Positions 1-6,626 of a DNA stretch of 16,878 nucleotides are shown one piece after another. The stretch is from Acidithiobacillus ferruginosus. Lineage in GTDB: Bacteria > Pseudomonadota > Gammaproteobacteria > Acidithiobacillales > Acidithiobacillaceae. Numbering within the stretch: position 1 is the first letter of the stretch; each line of letters starts with the position of its first letter. The stretch is from contig NZ_JABBDR010000108.1 of NCBI RefSeq assembly GCF_018854495.1, forward strand, positions 1 to 16,878, read 5' to 3'. The notes beneath the pieces were generated by a model. It did no database searches. It was not told where the DNA came from and was given only the letters and a program-made list of their open reading frames with translations. Position numbers and translations under genes: made by a program.

Positions 1-130
1 AGTACAGAAGGATCACGCCCCCCGCCACCGCCAGCAACTCGGTCCGGAAGCTGGCTTCCTCGCGGGCAGCGATCCACAACCCACGTCCCGCAAAAAGGGC
101 GCGCCGCCATAAGGCGCTGTTTTTTTTCAC
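1..130 (-). CDS. dgkA: diacylglycerol kinase, N-terminal part (cut by window edge)
   Basis: The first 43 residues of a protein that continues past the left edge. It reads from a GTG whose last two bases begin the radC stop (GTGA overlap of 4 nt). The start of the protein is Lys-rich, then shows [15 protein letters not shown] (residues 11-25), then ASFRTE, then a hydrophobic stretch beginning [11 protein letters not shown]. The E-x-x-F-R-x-E pattern after a G-L-x-x-A helix matches the N-terminal region of small bacterial DgkA, an integral membrane enzyme of about 120 residues with three membrane helices. DgkA phosphorylates diacylglycerol to phosphatidic acid in the inner membrane and so recycles lipid released during membrane-derived sugar or LPS modification. 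The catalytic C-terminal helices are not visible. Eight A's directly follow the start codon. The family call rests on a short piece but the pattern is specific. Confidence 0.72.
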   Translation of the reverse strand, partial: MKKNSALWRRALFAGRGLWIAAREEASFRTELLAVAGGVILLY

Positions 131-801
131 CAGCCCCCCTGTTCGCGCAAGGACAAGGGCTCGCCATCACCGACAATGAAGTGGTCCAGCAGACGCAGGT
201 CCAGTAGTTGCATGGCTTGATCCAGACGCCGCGTCAGGGAAAGGTCCGCCGCGCTGGGTTCCGCCACACCGGAGGGATGATTGTGCGCAACGATGAGCGC
301 CGCCGCATTCAGCTCGAGGGCGCGCTTCAGCACTTCGCGAATGTGCACCGTAGCGCCGTCGATAGTGCCGAGGAACATCTCCTCAAAACGCAGCACCCGG
401 TGCCGATTATCCAGAAAGATCACCGCAAAAACCTCCCGGCAGCGGTCGCGCAAAGTAGCAGACAGATACTGTCGTACCCGCAGCGGCGAATCAAGGCCGT
501 CCCCACGTTGCCACTCCTCGGCAAGATGACGCCTGCCCATTTCCAGCACCGCCTGCAGAAGGGCATATTTCGCGTCTCCGAGTCCTTTATGTACACAAAA
601 ATCATGATGGGAGGCAGTGAGCAATGCCCGCAAACTGCCAAAATTCAGCAGCAGCTCCCTGGACAGATCCACCGCGCTTTTACCCACCACCCCCACTCGC
701 AGAAAAATCGCCAGCAATTCCGCATCCGACAGCGTCGCGGCCCCTTTTTGCAATAATCTTTCCCGCGGACGCTCGTCCATCGGCCAATCAGTGATGGCCA
801 T
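127..801 (-). CDS. radC: RadC family JAB/MPN domain protein
   Basis: A 224-residue RadC (UPF0758) protein, the usual family length. Residues 1-80 are the helix-hairpin-helix-like N-terminal domain, with [21 protein letters not shown] near the start and [11 protein letters not shown] at 73-83. The JAB1/MPN metalloprotease-like domain follows. Its metal-site motif is complete: E156 in the HIREVL segment, H173-N-H175-P-S-G, and D186 in EPSAAD. The family was once thought to act in DNA repair, but its biochemical role is unsettled. A catalytically intact JAMM centre is what the sequence shows directly. The ATG start is preceded by a strong purine-rich site (GGAGGGAG). The gene is divergent from coaBC with only about 32 bp between start codons, and it overlaps dgkA downstream. 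Confidence 0.95.
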   Translation of the reverse strand: MAITDWPMDERPRERLLQKGAATLSDAELLAIFLRVGVVGKSAVDLSRELLLNFGSLRALLTASHHDFCVHKGLGDAKYALLQAVLEMGRRHLAEEWQRGDGLDSPLRVRQYLSATLRDRCREVFAVIFLDNRHRVLRFEEMFLGTIDGATVHIREVLKRALELNAAALIVAHNHPSGVAEPSAADLSLTRRLDQAMQLLDLRLLDHFIVGDGEPLSLREQGGW

Positions 802-833
802 ACGCTCCCTCCTTCCCTTACACTGGGAATGTG

Positions 834-2090
834 ATGACTGATAGCGTATTCAACACGACGGAGCCCCTCGCTGGCAAACGGATTCTTCTGGGCGTGGGCG
901 GCAGTATTGCCGCCTACAAAAGCCCGGAAATCGTGCGCGCCCTGCGCCAGGCCGGTGTAGAGCTGCGTGTAGTCATGACACGCAGCGCAGCACAGTTTGT
1001 GACCCCGCTGACCTTGCAGGCCCTGAGCGGCGAGCCCGTGCGTAGCGATCTCTTTGCCGCCACCGAAGAGGCGGCTATGGACCATATCCGTCTGGCCCGC
1101 TGGGCGGACGCCCTCCTGATCGCGCCCATCTCCGCCAATGGAATGGCCCGTCTCGCTCAAGGTCTGGCGGACGACCTCCTCGGCACCATTGTTCTCGCCA
1201 GTCGTGTGCCGCTTTTTCTCGCACCCGCGATGAACAGTACCATGTGGATGCACCCCGCGACTCAACGTAACCTTGCGCAAATCCAGGCGGATGGCGCCCA
1301 CTTGCTGGGCCCCGACAGCGGCAGCCTCGCGTGCGGCGAGGACGGCGCTGGACGATTGCTGGCGCCCGACCGGCTGGTCGGTGAACTACGTCTAGCTCTG
1401 GCCGAGAAAACCCTGCGCGGCCAACGTGTCCTCATTACCGCCGGCCCGACTTGGGAGGCAATCGATCCGGCAAGAGGTCTCAGCAATCGGGCTAGTGGCC
1501 GCCAGGGCTTCGCCCTCTCCCAGGCCTGTGCAGAAGCGGGAGCGGAGGTGCTACTGATTACCGGACCTACCCATGAACAAACCCCGCCGGGAGTAACCCG
1601 CCTGGATGTCCTCTCTGCACGGGATATGCTCACGGCCTGCCTGCAGGCTCTGGACCGACCGACGGATATATTTATCGCCAACGCTGCCGTGGCCGACCAC
1701 AGACCGAGTCACTTCAGCGCCCAAAAGCTCAGCAAAACCGCTATTGCCAACCCCCTTCCCCTCAGCATCAATCCGGATATCGTCAGTGCTGTACATCGGG
1801 ATTCCCGGCGACCACGCTATATCGTCGCCTTCGCAGCCGAGACCCATAATCACCTTGCCACCGCCGGTACCAAGGCGCAGCGCAAGGGCGCAGACGTCAT
1901 CGTAGTCAATGATATCAATTCTACCGAGCTGGGGATGGGGGCCGCCGATAATGCCTGCAGCATCCTGCAGGGTGAACGGGTGCTGCACATCCCGCGCTGC
2001 AGCAAAATCGATCTGGCACGCCACCTGGTGCGTCACCTCAGTAGTTTTATCGCACTGCCTGGTACGGAGATGGAAGACCTTCATGAATAA
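834..2090 (+). CDS. coaBC: bifunctional phosphopantothenoylcysteine decarboxylase / phosphopantothenate-cysteine ligase
   Basis: A 418-residue Dfp/CoaBC protein catalysing two successive steps of coenzyme A synthesis in the cytosol: CTP-dependent joining of cysteine to 4'-phosphopantothenate (CoaB), then FMN-dependent decarboxylation (CoaC). The CoaC flavoprotein half (about 1-190) has GSIAAYK at 23-29, the probable active-site His84 in MDHIRLA, the PAMNSTMW substrate motif at 131-138 and Cys167 in [12 protein letters not shown]. The CoaB half (about 195-405) has ITAGPTWE at 201-208, SNRASG at 217-222, [10 protein letters not shown] at 282-291, lysines 298/301, FAAET at 333-337 and [10 protein letters not shown] at 351-360. 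I start at the ATG at 834, with GGGA five bases upstream. An in-frame GTG at 831 would add one residue. The dut start codon lies inside the last codons. Confidence 0.96.
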   Translation: MTDSVFNTTEPLAGKRILLGVGGSIAAYKSPEIVRALRQAGVELRVVMTRSAAQFVTPLTLQALSGEPVRSDLFAATEEAAMDHIRLARWADALLIAPISANGMARLAQGLADDLLGTIVLASRVPLFLAPAMNSTMWMHPATQRNLAQIQADGAHLLGPDSGSLACGEDGAGRLLAPDRLVGELRLALAEKTLRGQRVLITAGPTWEAIDPARGLSNRASGRQGFALSQACAEAGAEVLLITGPTHEQTPPGVTRLDVLSARDMLTACLQALDRPTDIFIANAAVADHRPSHFSAQKLSKTAIANPLPLSINPDIVSAVHRDSRRPRYIVAFAAETHNHLATAGTKAQRKGADVIVVNDINSTELGMGAADNACSILQGERVLHIPRCSKIDLARHLVRHLSSFIALPGTEMEDLHE

Positions 2091-2535
2091 CCTGCAAATT
2101 CGCATCCTTGATCCGCGTATCGGCCAGGATTGGCCTCTTCCCCATTACGCCAGCGCCGACTCGGCCGGCATGGACCTACGTGCCTGTCTGGACAGCCCGC
2201 TGCGGCTGGCTCCGGGGCAGGCCGAACTCGTCTCCGCCGGATTTGCCATGCATATCGGCAACCCTCAGGTTACAGCGCTGTTGCTGCCGCGCTCCGGTCT
2301 GGGGCACCGCGGGTTGGTACTGGGCAACCTAGTGGGCCTCATCGACGCGGATTACCAAGGGCCGCTGAAGATGTCCCTGTGGAATCGCGGCAGCGCAGAA
2401 ATAGTCATCGAACCTGGTGAGCGCGTCGCGCAACTGGTGCTGGTGCCGGTTATCCGTCCCGCCATTACGGTGGTGGACCATTTTGCAGCCAGCGCACGGG
2501 GTGCCTCCGGATTTGGCAGCACCGGACGACAATAA
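2083..2535 (+). CDS. dut: deoxyuridine 5'-triphosphate nucleotidohydrolase (dUTPase)
   Basis: A 150-residue trimeric dUTPase that hydrolyses dUTP to dUMP and pyrophosphate, keeping uracil out of DNA and supplying dUMP for thymidylate synthesis. All five family motifs are present in order: [10 protein letters not shown] (25-34), PRSGLG (69-74), [14 protein letters not shown] (85-98) with catalytic Asp90, GERVAQLV (112-119), and the P-loop-like C-terminal motif [11 protein letters not shown] (138-148) with the uracil-stacking Phe144. The start ATG lies 8 nt inside the end of coaBC, so translation is probably coupled. The frame is open further upstream, but that part is only a shadow of coaBC. 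The coaBC-dut pairing is common in Proteobacteria. Confidence 0.97.
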   Translation: MNNLQIRILDPRIGQDWPLPHYASADSAGMDLRACLDSPLRLAPGQAELVSAGFAMHIGNPQVTALLLPRSGLGHRGLVLGNLVGLIDADYQGPLKMSLWNRGSAEIVIEPGERVAQLVLVPVIRPAITVVDHFAASARGASGFGSTGRQ

Positions 2536-2646
2536 CAGGCAGGTACGCTCGCCCCCCTGCCGTAGCCTAACGGTGCAGGTATCACCGAAGCCTCGGGCGG
2601 GGGCTGACCAGGTTTAGCGAACGCATAGGGGCATGGCGATCTGAGC
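2536..2646. other. intergenic region with nested inverted repeats
   Basis: A non-coding stretch between the dut stop and the rplQ terminator. It holds a hairpin with arms CCTGCCGT (2556-2563) and ACGGTGCAGG (2570-2579, a two-base bulge), and a second small hairpin CCGA/TCGG (2585-2588 and 2593-2596). Both are enclosed by GCCCC (2551-2555) and GGGGC (2600-2604), so a three-way-junction fold is possible on either strand. No T tract follows, so it is not a standard terminator. It would be the 3' untranslated part of the coaBC-dut mRNA. I recognise no known RNA family. Confidence 0.4.
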
Positions 2647-2679
2647 AAAAAAAACCGGCCACGAACGACGGGCCGGTTT
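2647..2679 (-). terminator. intrinsic terminator of the ribosomal protein operon
   Basis: On the minus strand a perfect 9-bp GC-rich stem (AAACCGGCC / GGCCGGTTT, 2671-2679 with 2652-2660) has a 10-nt loop and runs directly into eight T's. It lies about 20 bases after the rplQ stop, so it ends the S10-spc-alpha transcript. On the plus strand the stem is followed only by TTTCTGATC, so it would be a weak terminator for dut at best. Confidence 0.92.
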
Positions 2680-2698
2680 CTGATCACGATACACAGAA

Positions 2699-3073
2699 TT
2701 ATTCGGCGGCTGCCGTTTGCCGGTCTACCAGCTCAACAATAGCCAACGGCGCATTATCACCAGCCCGAAAACCGTATTTGACGATACGCAAATAGCCACC
2801 TGGACGCGCCAGGTAGTGCGGGCCAAGGTCATCAAACAATTTAACCACCGCCTGGCGATCGCGCAGACGAGAAAATGCCAGACGTCGTTTTGCGACGGTC
2901 GCCTCCTTCGCAAGCGTGATCATGGGTTCGGCAAAGCGCCGCAACTCCTTGGCTTTCGGCAAGGTAGTAACGATCCGCTCATGATGAAACAACGACACCA
3001 TCATGTTAGCAAACATGGCCTGTCGATGACTGCTATTACGATTTAACTGTTTACCACTTTTACGATGACGCAT
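2699..3073 (-). CDS. rplQ: 50S ribosomal protein L17
   Basis: A 124-residue L17 (127 in E. coli), a large-subunit protein near the peptide exit tunnel. The N-terminus [12 protein letters not shown], the [16 protein letters not shown] segment (30-45) and the C-terminal [21 protein letters not shown] region are family hallmarks. The ATG is preceded by GAGGG nine bases upstream. It is the last gene of the alpha group, 30 nt after rpoA, and is followed directly by the operon terminator, as in E. coli. Confidence 0.98.
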   Translation of the reverse strand: MRHRKSGKQLNRNSSHRQAMFANMMVSLFHHERIVTTLPKAKELRRFAEPMITLAKEATVAKRRLAFSRLRDRQAVVKLFDDLGPHYLARPGGYLRIVKYGFRAGDNAPLAIVELVDRQTAAAE

Positions 3074-3103
3074 GACACCATTCCCTCTACATAATTTCTA
3101 ACG

Positions 3104-4123
3104 TTAGCCGATGATCGAGTCCGTATCGGCCGCCCGCCCGGGCACCGGCGGCAGATTTTCCGGCGGCCAGCTGTCGAGTCGCATCCCCAACGTCAGGCCA
3201 TGCGCCACCAAAACTTCCTTTATCTCATTGAGCGACTTGCGTCCCAGATTAGGCGCCTTTAAAAGTTCCTGCTCCGATTTCTGCACTAAATCGCCGATAT
3301 AAAAAATATCCTCGGCTTTCAAGCAGTTCGCCGACCGCACCGTGAGTTCCAGATCATCGACCGGACGAATCAACAGGGGCGTAAGGCTCTGACTGACCTG
3401 CACTTGCGATGCCTCGGGTATTTCCCGGGTTTCCGCACCCGCCAGCACGCCAAGCTGACTGCGAAAAATGCGGGCTGCCTCCTGCACCGCCCAGACCGGA
3501 TCCACCACACCATTGGTTTCGACATCCAGTATGAGACGATCCAGGTCGGTACGTTGCTCTACCCGGGCGTTTTCCACCAGATAGCTCACCCGCAGCACCG
3601 GACTAAAACTCGCATCCAGAGCCATCACACCGATACGCTTCTCATGCGACTGGCGTCGCGTAGCAGCCGCGTCATAGCCGCGTCCTTCGTCAATACGCAA
3701 ACGGAGCACCAGTTCGACATCGCGGGTCAGCGTCGCGATTACCTGCTCCGGATTCGCCACTTCGATACCATGTTCCGATATGATATCGGCGCCGGTCATT
3801 TGGCCGGGGCCACGCTTGCGCAGTGTAACCACCGCATCTCCGCGTCCGTGCGCCCGTACCGCCAGCATTTTCAAGTTGAGCAGGATATCCACCACGTCTT
3901 CCTGCACGCCCTCGATGCTGGAGTACTCGTGCAACACCCCTTCAATCTCCACCTCGGTAACCGCCGCACCTTTGAGAGACGACAACAACACCCGGCGCAA
4001 CCCACTACCCAGAGTGTGGCCAAAACCACGCTCCAAGGGCCCCAGGGCCATACGCGCACGGCGTGCTGAAATCACTTCCACGTCAACGCCCTGCGGGCGC
4101 AACAGCTCTCCAACCTCAGTCAT
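3104..4123 (-). CDS. rpoA: DNA-directed RNA polymerase alpha subunit
   Basis: A 339-residue alpha subunit (329 in E. coli; the excess is mainly at the C-terminal tail). Its dimer seeds assembly of beta and beta-prime. Residues 1-235 are the assembly and dimerisation domain, with [20 protein letters not shown] at 31-50. A flexible linker (about 236-252) leads to the C-terminal domain (253-320), which contacts UP elements and activators. This domain has [12 protein letters not shown] (R263 corresponds to E. coli R265, which binds the minor groove), [11 protein letters not shown] (292-302) and [14 protein letters not shown] lies seven bases before the ATG. The gene sits between rpsD and rplQ in the usual proteobacterial alpha-operon order. 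Confidence 0.99.
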   Translation of the reverse strand: MTEVGELLRPQGVDVEVISARRARMALGPLERGFGHTLGSGLRRVLLSSLKGAAVTEVEIEGVLHEYSSIEGVQEDVVDILLNLKMLAVRAHGRGDAVVTLRKRGPGQMTGADIISEHGIEVANPEQVIATLTRDVELVLRLRIDEGRGYDAAATRRQSHEKRIGVMALDASFSPVLRVSYLVENARVEQRTDLDRLILDVETNGVVDPVWAVQEAARIFRSQLGVLAGAETREIPEASQVQVSQSLTPLLIRPVDDLELTVRSANCLKAEDIFYIGDLVQKSEQELLKAPNLGRKSLNEIKEVLVAHGLTLGMRLDSWPPENLPPVPGRAADTDSIIG

Positions 4124-4145
4124 AAGCGTTCCTCAACCCCCGGTC

Positions 4146-4772
4146 TTACTTAGAGTACAACTCCACGACGACCTGTTCGTTCAAATCCGGGGCCATATCT
4201 TCTCGCACCGGCACGGCTTTGATGGTCGCCTTAAGTTCGGTAGTGTCCATGCTCACCCATTCCGGGAAACCACGACCTGCTGTAGCTTCCACCGATGCAG
4301 CAATACGGATATGCGTCCGGGCAGCCTCAGCAACACTCACAACATCCCCGGCACGTACCTGGTAAGACGGAATATCCACACGTCGTCCATTAACCAGAAT
4401 GTGGCCATGACGAACGACCTGGCGCGCCTCCGCACGAGATGCGCCGAAACCCAAGCGATAGGCAACATTGTCGAGACGCAGCTCGAGGAACCGAAGCAGC
4501 AACTCGCCGGTGACACCGCGTGCCTGACTCGCCCGCTGGAAATACCGCCGAAACTGCCCCTCCAACACGCCGTAAATGCGTCGGATTTTCTGCTTCTCAC
4601 GCAACTGCCCGCCATACTCGCTGACACGCCCCCGCCGCTGGCCATGCTGCCCAGGGGCGTAGGCTCGTATACTCACTGGACATTTATCAGAAAAGCACTT
4701 CTCACCCTTGAGAAACAACTTTCCGCCTTCGCGCCGACACAAACGACAACTCGGACCCGTATATTTAGCCAC
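4146..4772 (-). CDS. rpsD: 30S ribosomal protein S4, zinc-binding form
   Basis: A 208-residue S4, a primary 16S rRNA-binding protein that nucleates small-subunit assembly and, in E. coli, represses the alpha operon. I use the GTG at 4772, giving MAKYTGPSCRLCRREG, because GGAGG lies six bases upstream and the family starts MA(R/K)Y. A TTG at 4778 would abut that site. Four cysteines at 9, 12, 26 and 31 (C-x2-C-x13-C-x4-C) form the complete zinc site known from Thermus S4 and degenerate in the E. coli protein. The S4 RNA-binding domain is centred on RLDNVAYRLGFGASRAEARQ, with HILVNGRRVDIPSYQV after it. The C-terminus NEQVVVELYSK is canonical. Confidence 0.98.
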   Translation of the reverse strand: MAKYTGPSCRLCRREGGKLFLKGEKCFSDKCPVSIRAYAPGQHGQRRGRVSEYGGQLREKQKIRRIYGVLEGQFRRYFQRASQARGVTGELLLRFLELRLDNVAYRLGFGASRAEARQVVRHGHILVNGRRVDIPSYQVRAGDVVSVAEAARTHIRIAASVEATAGRGFPEWVSMDTTELKATIKAVPVREDMAPDLNEQVVVELYSK

Positions 4773-4778
4773 AGACAA

Positions 4779-4783
4779 CCTCC
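4779..4783 (-). promoter_or_regulatory. Shine-Dalgarno site that fixes the rpsD start
   Basis: A perfect GGAGG on the minus strand, six bases before the GTG at 4772 and touching the in-frame TTG at 4778. The spacing excludes the TTG and supports the GTG. Confidence 0.85.
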
Positions 4784-4792
4784 ACCTAAAAT

Positions 4793-5188
4793 TTAAACAC
4801 GCCGCTTTTTAGGCGGACGGCATCCGTTATGAGGAATCGGCGTTACATCGCGAATACTCGCGATACGGAAACCAATGGAATGAAGCGCACGCACCGTGCT
4901 CTCGCGTCCAGGCCCCGGTCCCCGGACTTCGACATCCAGGTTTTTTACACCGAATTCCTGAGCTTTTTTACCCGCGTTTTCAGCGGCTACCTGGGCAGCA
5001 AAGGGTGTACTTTTGCGCGAGCCCCGAAACCCCGATCCACCGGAGCTGGCCCAAGTCAGCACATTACCCTGACGATCACTGATGGTGATAATCGTGTTGT
5101 TGAAAGATGCGTAAATGTGCGCGACACCATCCAGGACATTTTTCTTGACCTTCTTTCGCACACGAGTGTTCGTTTGAGTTTTTGCCAT
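4793..5188 (-). CDS. rpsK: 30S ribosomal protein S11
   Basis: A 131-residue S11 (129 in E. coli), a platform protein of the small subunit near the mRNA exit. Visible hallmarks are [19 protein letters not shown] in the first third, the [14 protein letters not shown] segment, [16 protein letters not shown], and the invariant C-terminus [17 protein letters not shown] lies nine bases before the ATG. The gene is 17 nt after rpsM and 20 nt before the rpsD start used here, the standard alpha-operon position. Confidence 0.99.
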   Translation of the reverse strand: MAKTQTNTRVRKKVKKNVLDGVAHIYASFNNTIITISDRQGNVLTWASSGGSGFRGSRKSTPFAAQVAAENAGKKAQEFGVKNLDVEVRGPGPGRESTVRALHSIGFRIASIRDVTPIPHNGCRPPKKRRV

Positions 5189-5205
5189 TTCTGGAATCTT
5201 CCTGC

Positions 5206-5562
5206 CTATCGCGTAATAGATTTGGCGGGACCCTTACGCGTACGCGCATTGGTCTTGGTCCGCTGGCCGTGAACAGGGAGGCCGCGTCGATGCCGTATGC
5301 CGCGGTAACACCCCAGGTCCATCAGGCGTTTTATGTTCATAGTAACTTCGCGGCGCAGGTCGCCCTCCACAAGAAACTTTGCAACCTCCGAACGTATGCG
5401 TTCCAACTCAGGCTCGCTGATATCCTTGACCCGCATATCACATGCAATTTCGGCTGCGCTCAGAACGGTCCGGGCACGCGTTCTGCCGATACCATAAATA
5501 TACGTCAAGGCGATTTCTATTTGTTTGTTGTTCGGAATATTTACACCAGCGATGCGGGCCAT
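5206..5562 (-). CDS. rpsM: 30S ribosomal protein S13
   Basis: A 118-residue S13, the same length as in E. coli, in the small-subunit head. It contacts the P-site tRNA and the large subunit. Residues 1-12 are [12 protein letters not shown], the helix-two-turn motif [10 protein letters not shown] follows at about 21-30, and the basic tail [18 protein letters not shown] ends the protein. The ATG at 5562 is chosen because GGAGG (5571-5575) lies eight bases upstream. An in-frame TTG at 5577 would place the start inside that site. Codons 2-5 can pair with a leader segment just after the rpmJ stop (see the regulatory entry), so S4 control of translation is likely. Confidence 0.99.
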   Translation of the reverse strand: MARIAGVNIPNNKQIEIALTYIYGIGRTRARTVLSAAEIACDMRVKDISEPELERIRSEVAKFLVEGDLRREVTMNIKRLMDLGCYRGIRHRRGLPVHGQRTKTNARTRKGPAKSITR

Positions 5563-5625
5563 CCGCAATTCCTCCAAGAGACTGAGTGGGGTGACCCCAC
5601 AAGACTAAACAGTTTCGCCCGCACC
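5551..5625 (-). promoter_or_regulatory. candidate S4-binding translational operator (alpha-operon pseudoknot)
   Basis: The 63-nt rpmJ-rpsM gap holds three elements. GGTGCGGGC (5617-5625) can form nine base pairs, one of them G-U, with GCCCGCATC (5551-5559), which is rpsM codons 2-4 immediately after the ATG. Between them is a perfect 6-bp hairpin GTGGGG-TCA-CCCCAC (5586-5600). The Shine-Dalgarno site GGAGG (5571-5575) lies inside the closed loop. In E. coli the S4 target is a pseudoknot joining a hairpin upstream of the rpsM ribosome site to codons just after the start. The pairing is seen in the sequence; S4 binding is inferred from family knowledge. Confidence 0.62.
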
Positions 5626-5739
5626 TTAACCCTGGCGCTGTTTATGGCGCGGCTCAACACAAATCACCCGAACCACACCGTTACGACGAACAATTTTGCA
5701 GTTACGACAAAGCTTTTTAACAGATGCGCGAACCTTCAT
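5626..5739 (-). CDS. rpmJ: 50S ribosomal protein L36, zinc-binding form
   Basis: A 37-residue L36, the smallest large-subunit protein, in the usual place between the spc and alpha groups. It reads [15 protein letters not shown], then [20 protein letters not shown], then a final Gly. Cys11, Cys14, Cys27 and His32 make the complete zinc ribbon of the C+ form. The ATG is preceded by a purine-rich AGGGGGTG stretch, and the gap to infA is 8 nt. Bacteria with a zinc-free L36 paralogue switch to it under zinc starvation; none is visible in this window. Confidence 0.97.
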
Positions 5740-5747
5740 GACACCCC

Positions 5748-5966
5748 CTATTTGGCACGATAAATGATGCGACCCTTCGTTAAATCGTAGGGCGTCATCT
5801 CTACAGTAACCTTATCTCCAGGCAAAATACGAATATAATGCATCCGCATTTTTCCGGAGATATGTGCATTGACGACATAACCATTTTCCAAGCGAACCTT
5901 AAAGGTCGCGCTTGGTAAATTCTCTACTACCTCACCCTGCATTTCCAGGGTATCTTCTTTCGACAT
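5748..5966 (-). CDS. infA: translation initiation factor IF-1
   Basis: A 72-residue IF1, the standard length, made of a single S1-type OB fold that binds the ribosomal A site during initiation and assists IF2 and IF3. Hallmarks are [20 protein letters not shown] at the N-terminus, [20 protein letters not shown] in the middle, and [18 protein letters not shown] near the C-terminus. The ATG immediately follows the adk stop codon with no base between, so translational coupling to adk is likely. It lies between adk and rpmJ. Confidence 0.99.
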
Positions 5967-6626
5967 TTAGCGTGCTACCCCTACCGCTTTCACGATTCTA
6001 GAGAATACCTCATCCGCTTCACCCTCTCCGCTCACCAAGTGGTAAGCAGACCGATCGTGATAATACGCAATCAACGGCTCAGTTTCCGCCTGATAAACAG
6101 CCAGGCGCTTACGAATCACCGCAGGCTGATCATCCTCACGTTGTAGCAACCCCCCCCCGCAGACATCACAGATCCCTTCGACTGCAGGCGGGTGATAGCG
6201 TACATGGTAAATCGCCCCGCACGTCGCACACACTCGCCGTCCGGAAAGACGCTCCACGATTTCTTCATCAGCCAACTCTATATGAAGCACCGCAGCAATC
6301 TGATCGCCACGTCCGGCAAGCAAATCATCCAGCGCGTTCGCCTGATGAATAGTCCGGGGAAACCCATCGAAAACAACCCCTGCCGCGGCATCCGCAAGAA
6401 GCAGCCGCTCCGCAACGATACCAATGATAATTTCGTCGCTAACGAGCGCACCGGACTCCATAACCGCCGCAGCGCGAACACCAATCGCGCTACCGGACTG
6501 AACCGAGGCGCGGAGCATATCACCGGTAGAGACGTGAGGCAAGCGTATTAACTGGGCCAGGCGCTGCGCCTGTGTCCCCTTGCCAACGCCCGGCGCACCG
6601 AGAAAAATAAAGTGCTTTGCCACCAT
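5967..6626 (-). CDS. adk: adenylate kinase with four-cysteine (zinc-type) lid
   Basis: A 219-residue adenylate kinase converting ATP and AMP to two ADP in the cytosol. The P-loop GAPGVGKGT is at 10-18, the AMP-binding region has STGDMLRA (33-40), and DGFPRT is at 87-92. The long lid (about 123-160) carries C133-x2-C136 and C153-x2-C156, the zinc-ribbon type familiar from Bacillus; E. coli Adk has no such cysteines. R168-type arginines follow in the segment QPAVIRKRL. The ATG at 6626 shares one base with the secY stop (TGATG). A GTG three bases upstream would add one residue. The codons for the three glycines after C156 form a run of nine G's. The position between secY and infA is typical of Firmicutes and unlike E. 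coli. Confidence 0.97.
   Translation of the reverse strand: MVAKHFIFLGAPGVGKGTQAQRLAQLIRLPHVSTGDMLRASVQSGSAIGVRAAAVMESGALVSDEIIIGIVAERLLLADAAAGVVFDGFPRTIHQANALDDLLAGRGDQIAAVLHIELADEEIVERLSGRRVCATCGAIYHVRYHPPAVEGICDVCGGGLLQREDDQPAVIRKRLAVYQAETEPLIAYYHDRSAYHLVSGEGEADEVFSRIVKAVGVAR

Noticed and set aside
645..1301. Minus-strand open frame of 218 codons covering the radC start and the first part of coaBC
   Set aside because: It overlaps two well-supported genes in other frames and has no family pattern or suitable ribosome site.
2604..2615. Minus-strand AAACCTGGTCAG, similar to the start of the signal recognition particle RNA core
   Set aside because: The following bases lack the GGAAG loop and AGCAG side that define the core, so this is not a 4.5S RNA.
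2647..2679. The rplQ terminator as an equally strong terminator for dut
   Set aside because: On the plus strand the stem is followed by TTTCTGATC, not a T run, so only weak activity is plausible in that direction.
4773..4778. TTG start for rpsD two codons upstream
   Set aside because: GGAGG directly touches the TTG, whereas the GTG at 4772 has a six-base spacing and gives the family N-terminus.
3780..4796. Long plus-strand open frame (338 codons) across rpoA and rpsD
   Set aside because: It is antisense to two certain genes, its translation is low-complexity and resembles no family, and frames opposite GC-rich genes are often open by chance.
5586..5600. The GTGGGG-TCA-CCCCAC hairpin before rpsM as a transcription terminator
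   Set aside because: No T run follows on the minus strand (CTCAGTCTCTTGG), so a role in translation control is more likely.
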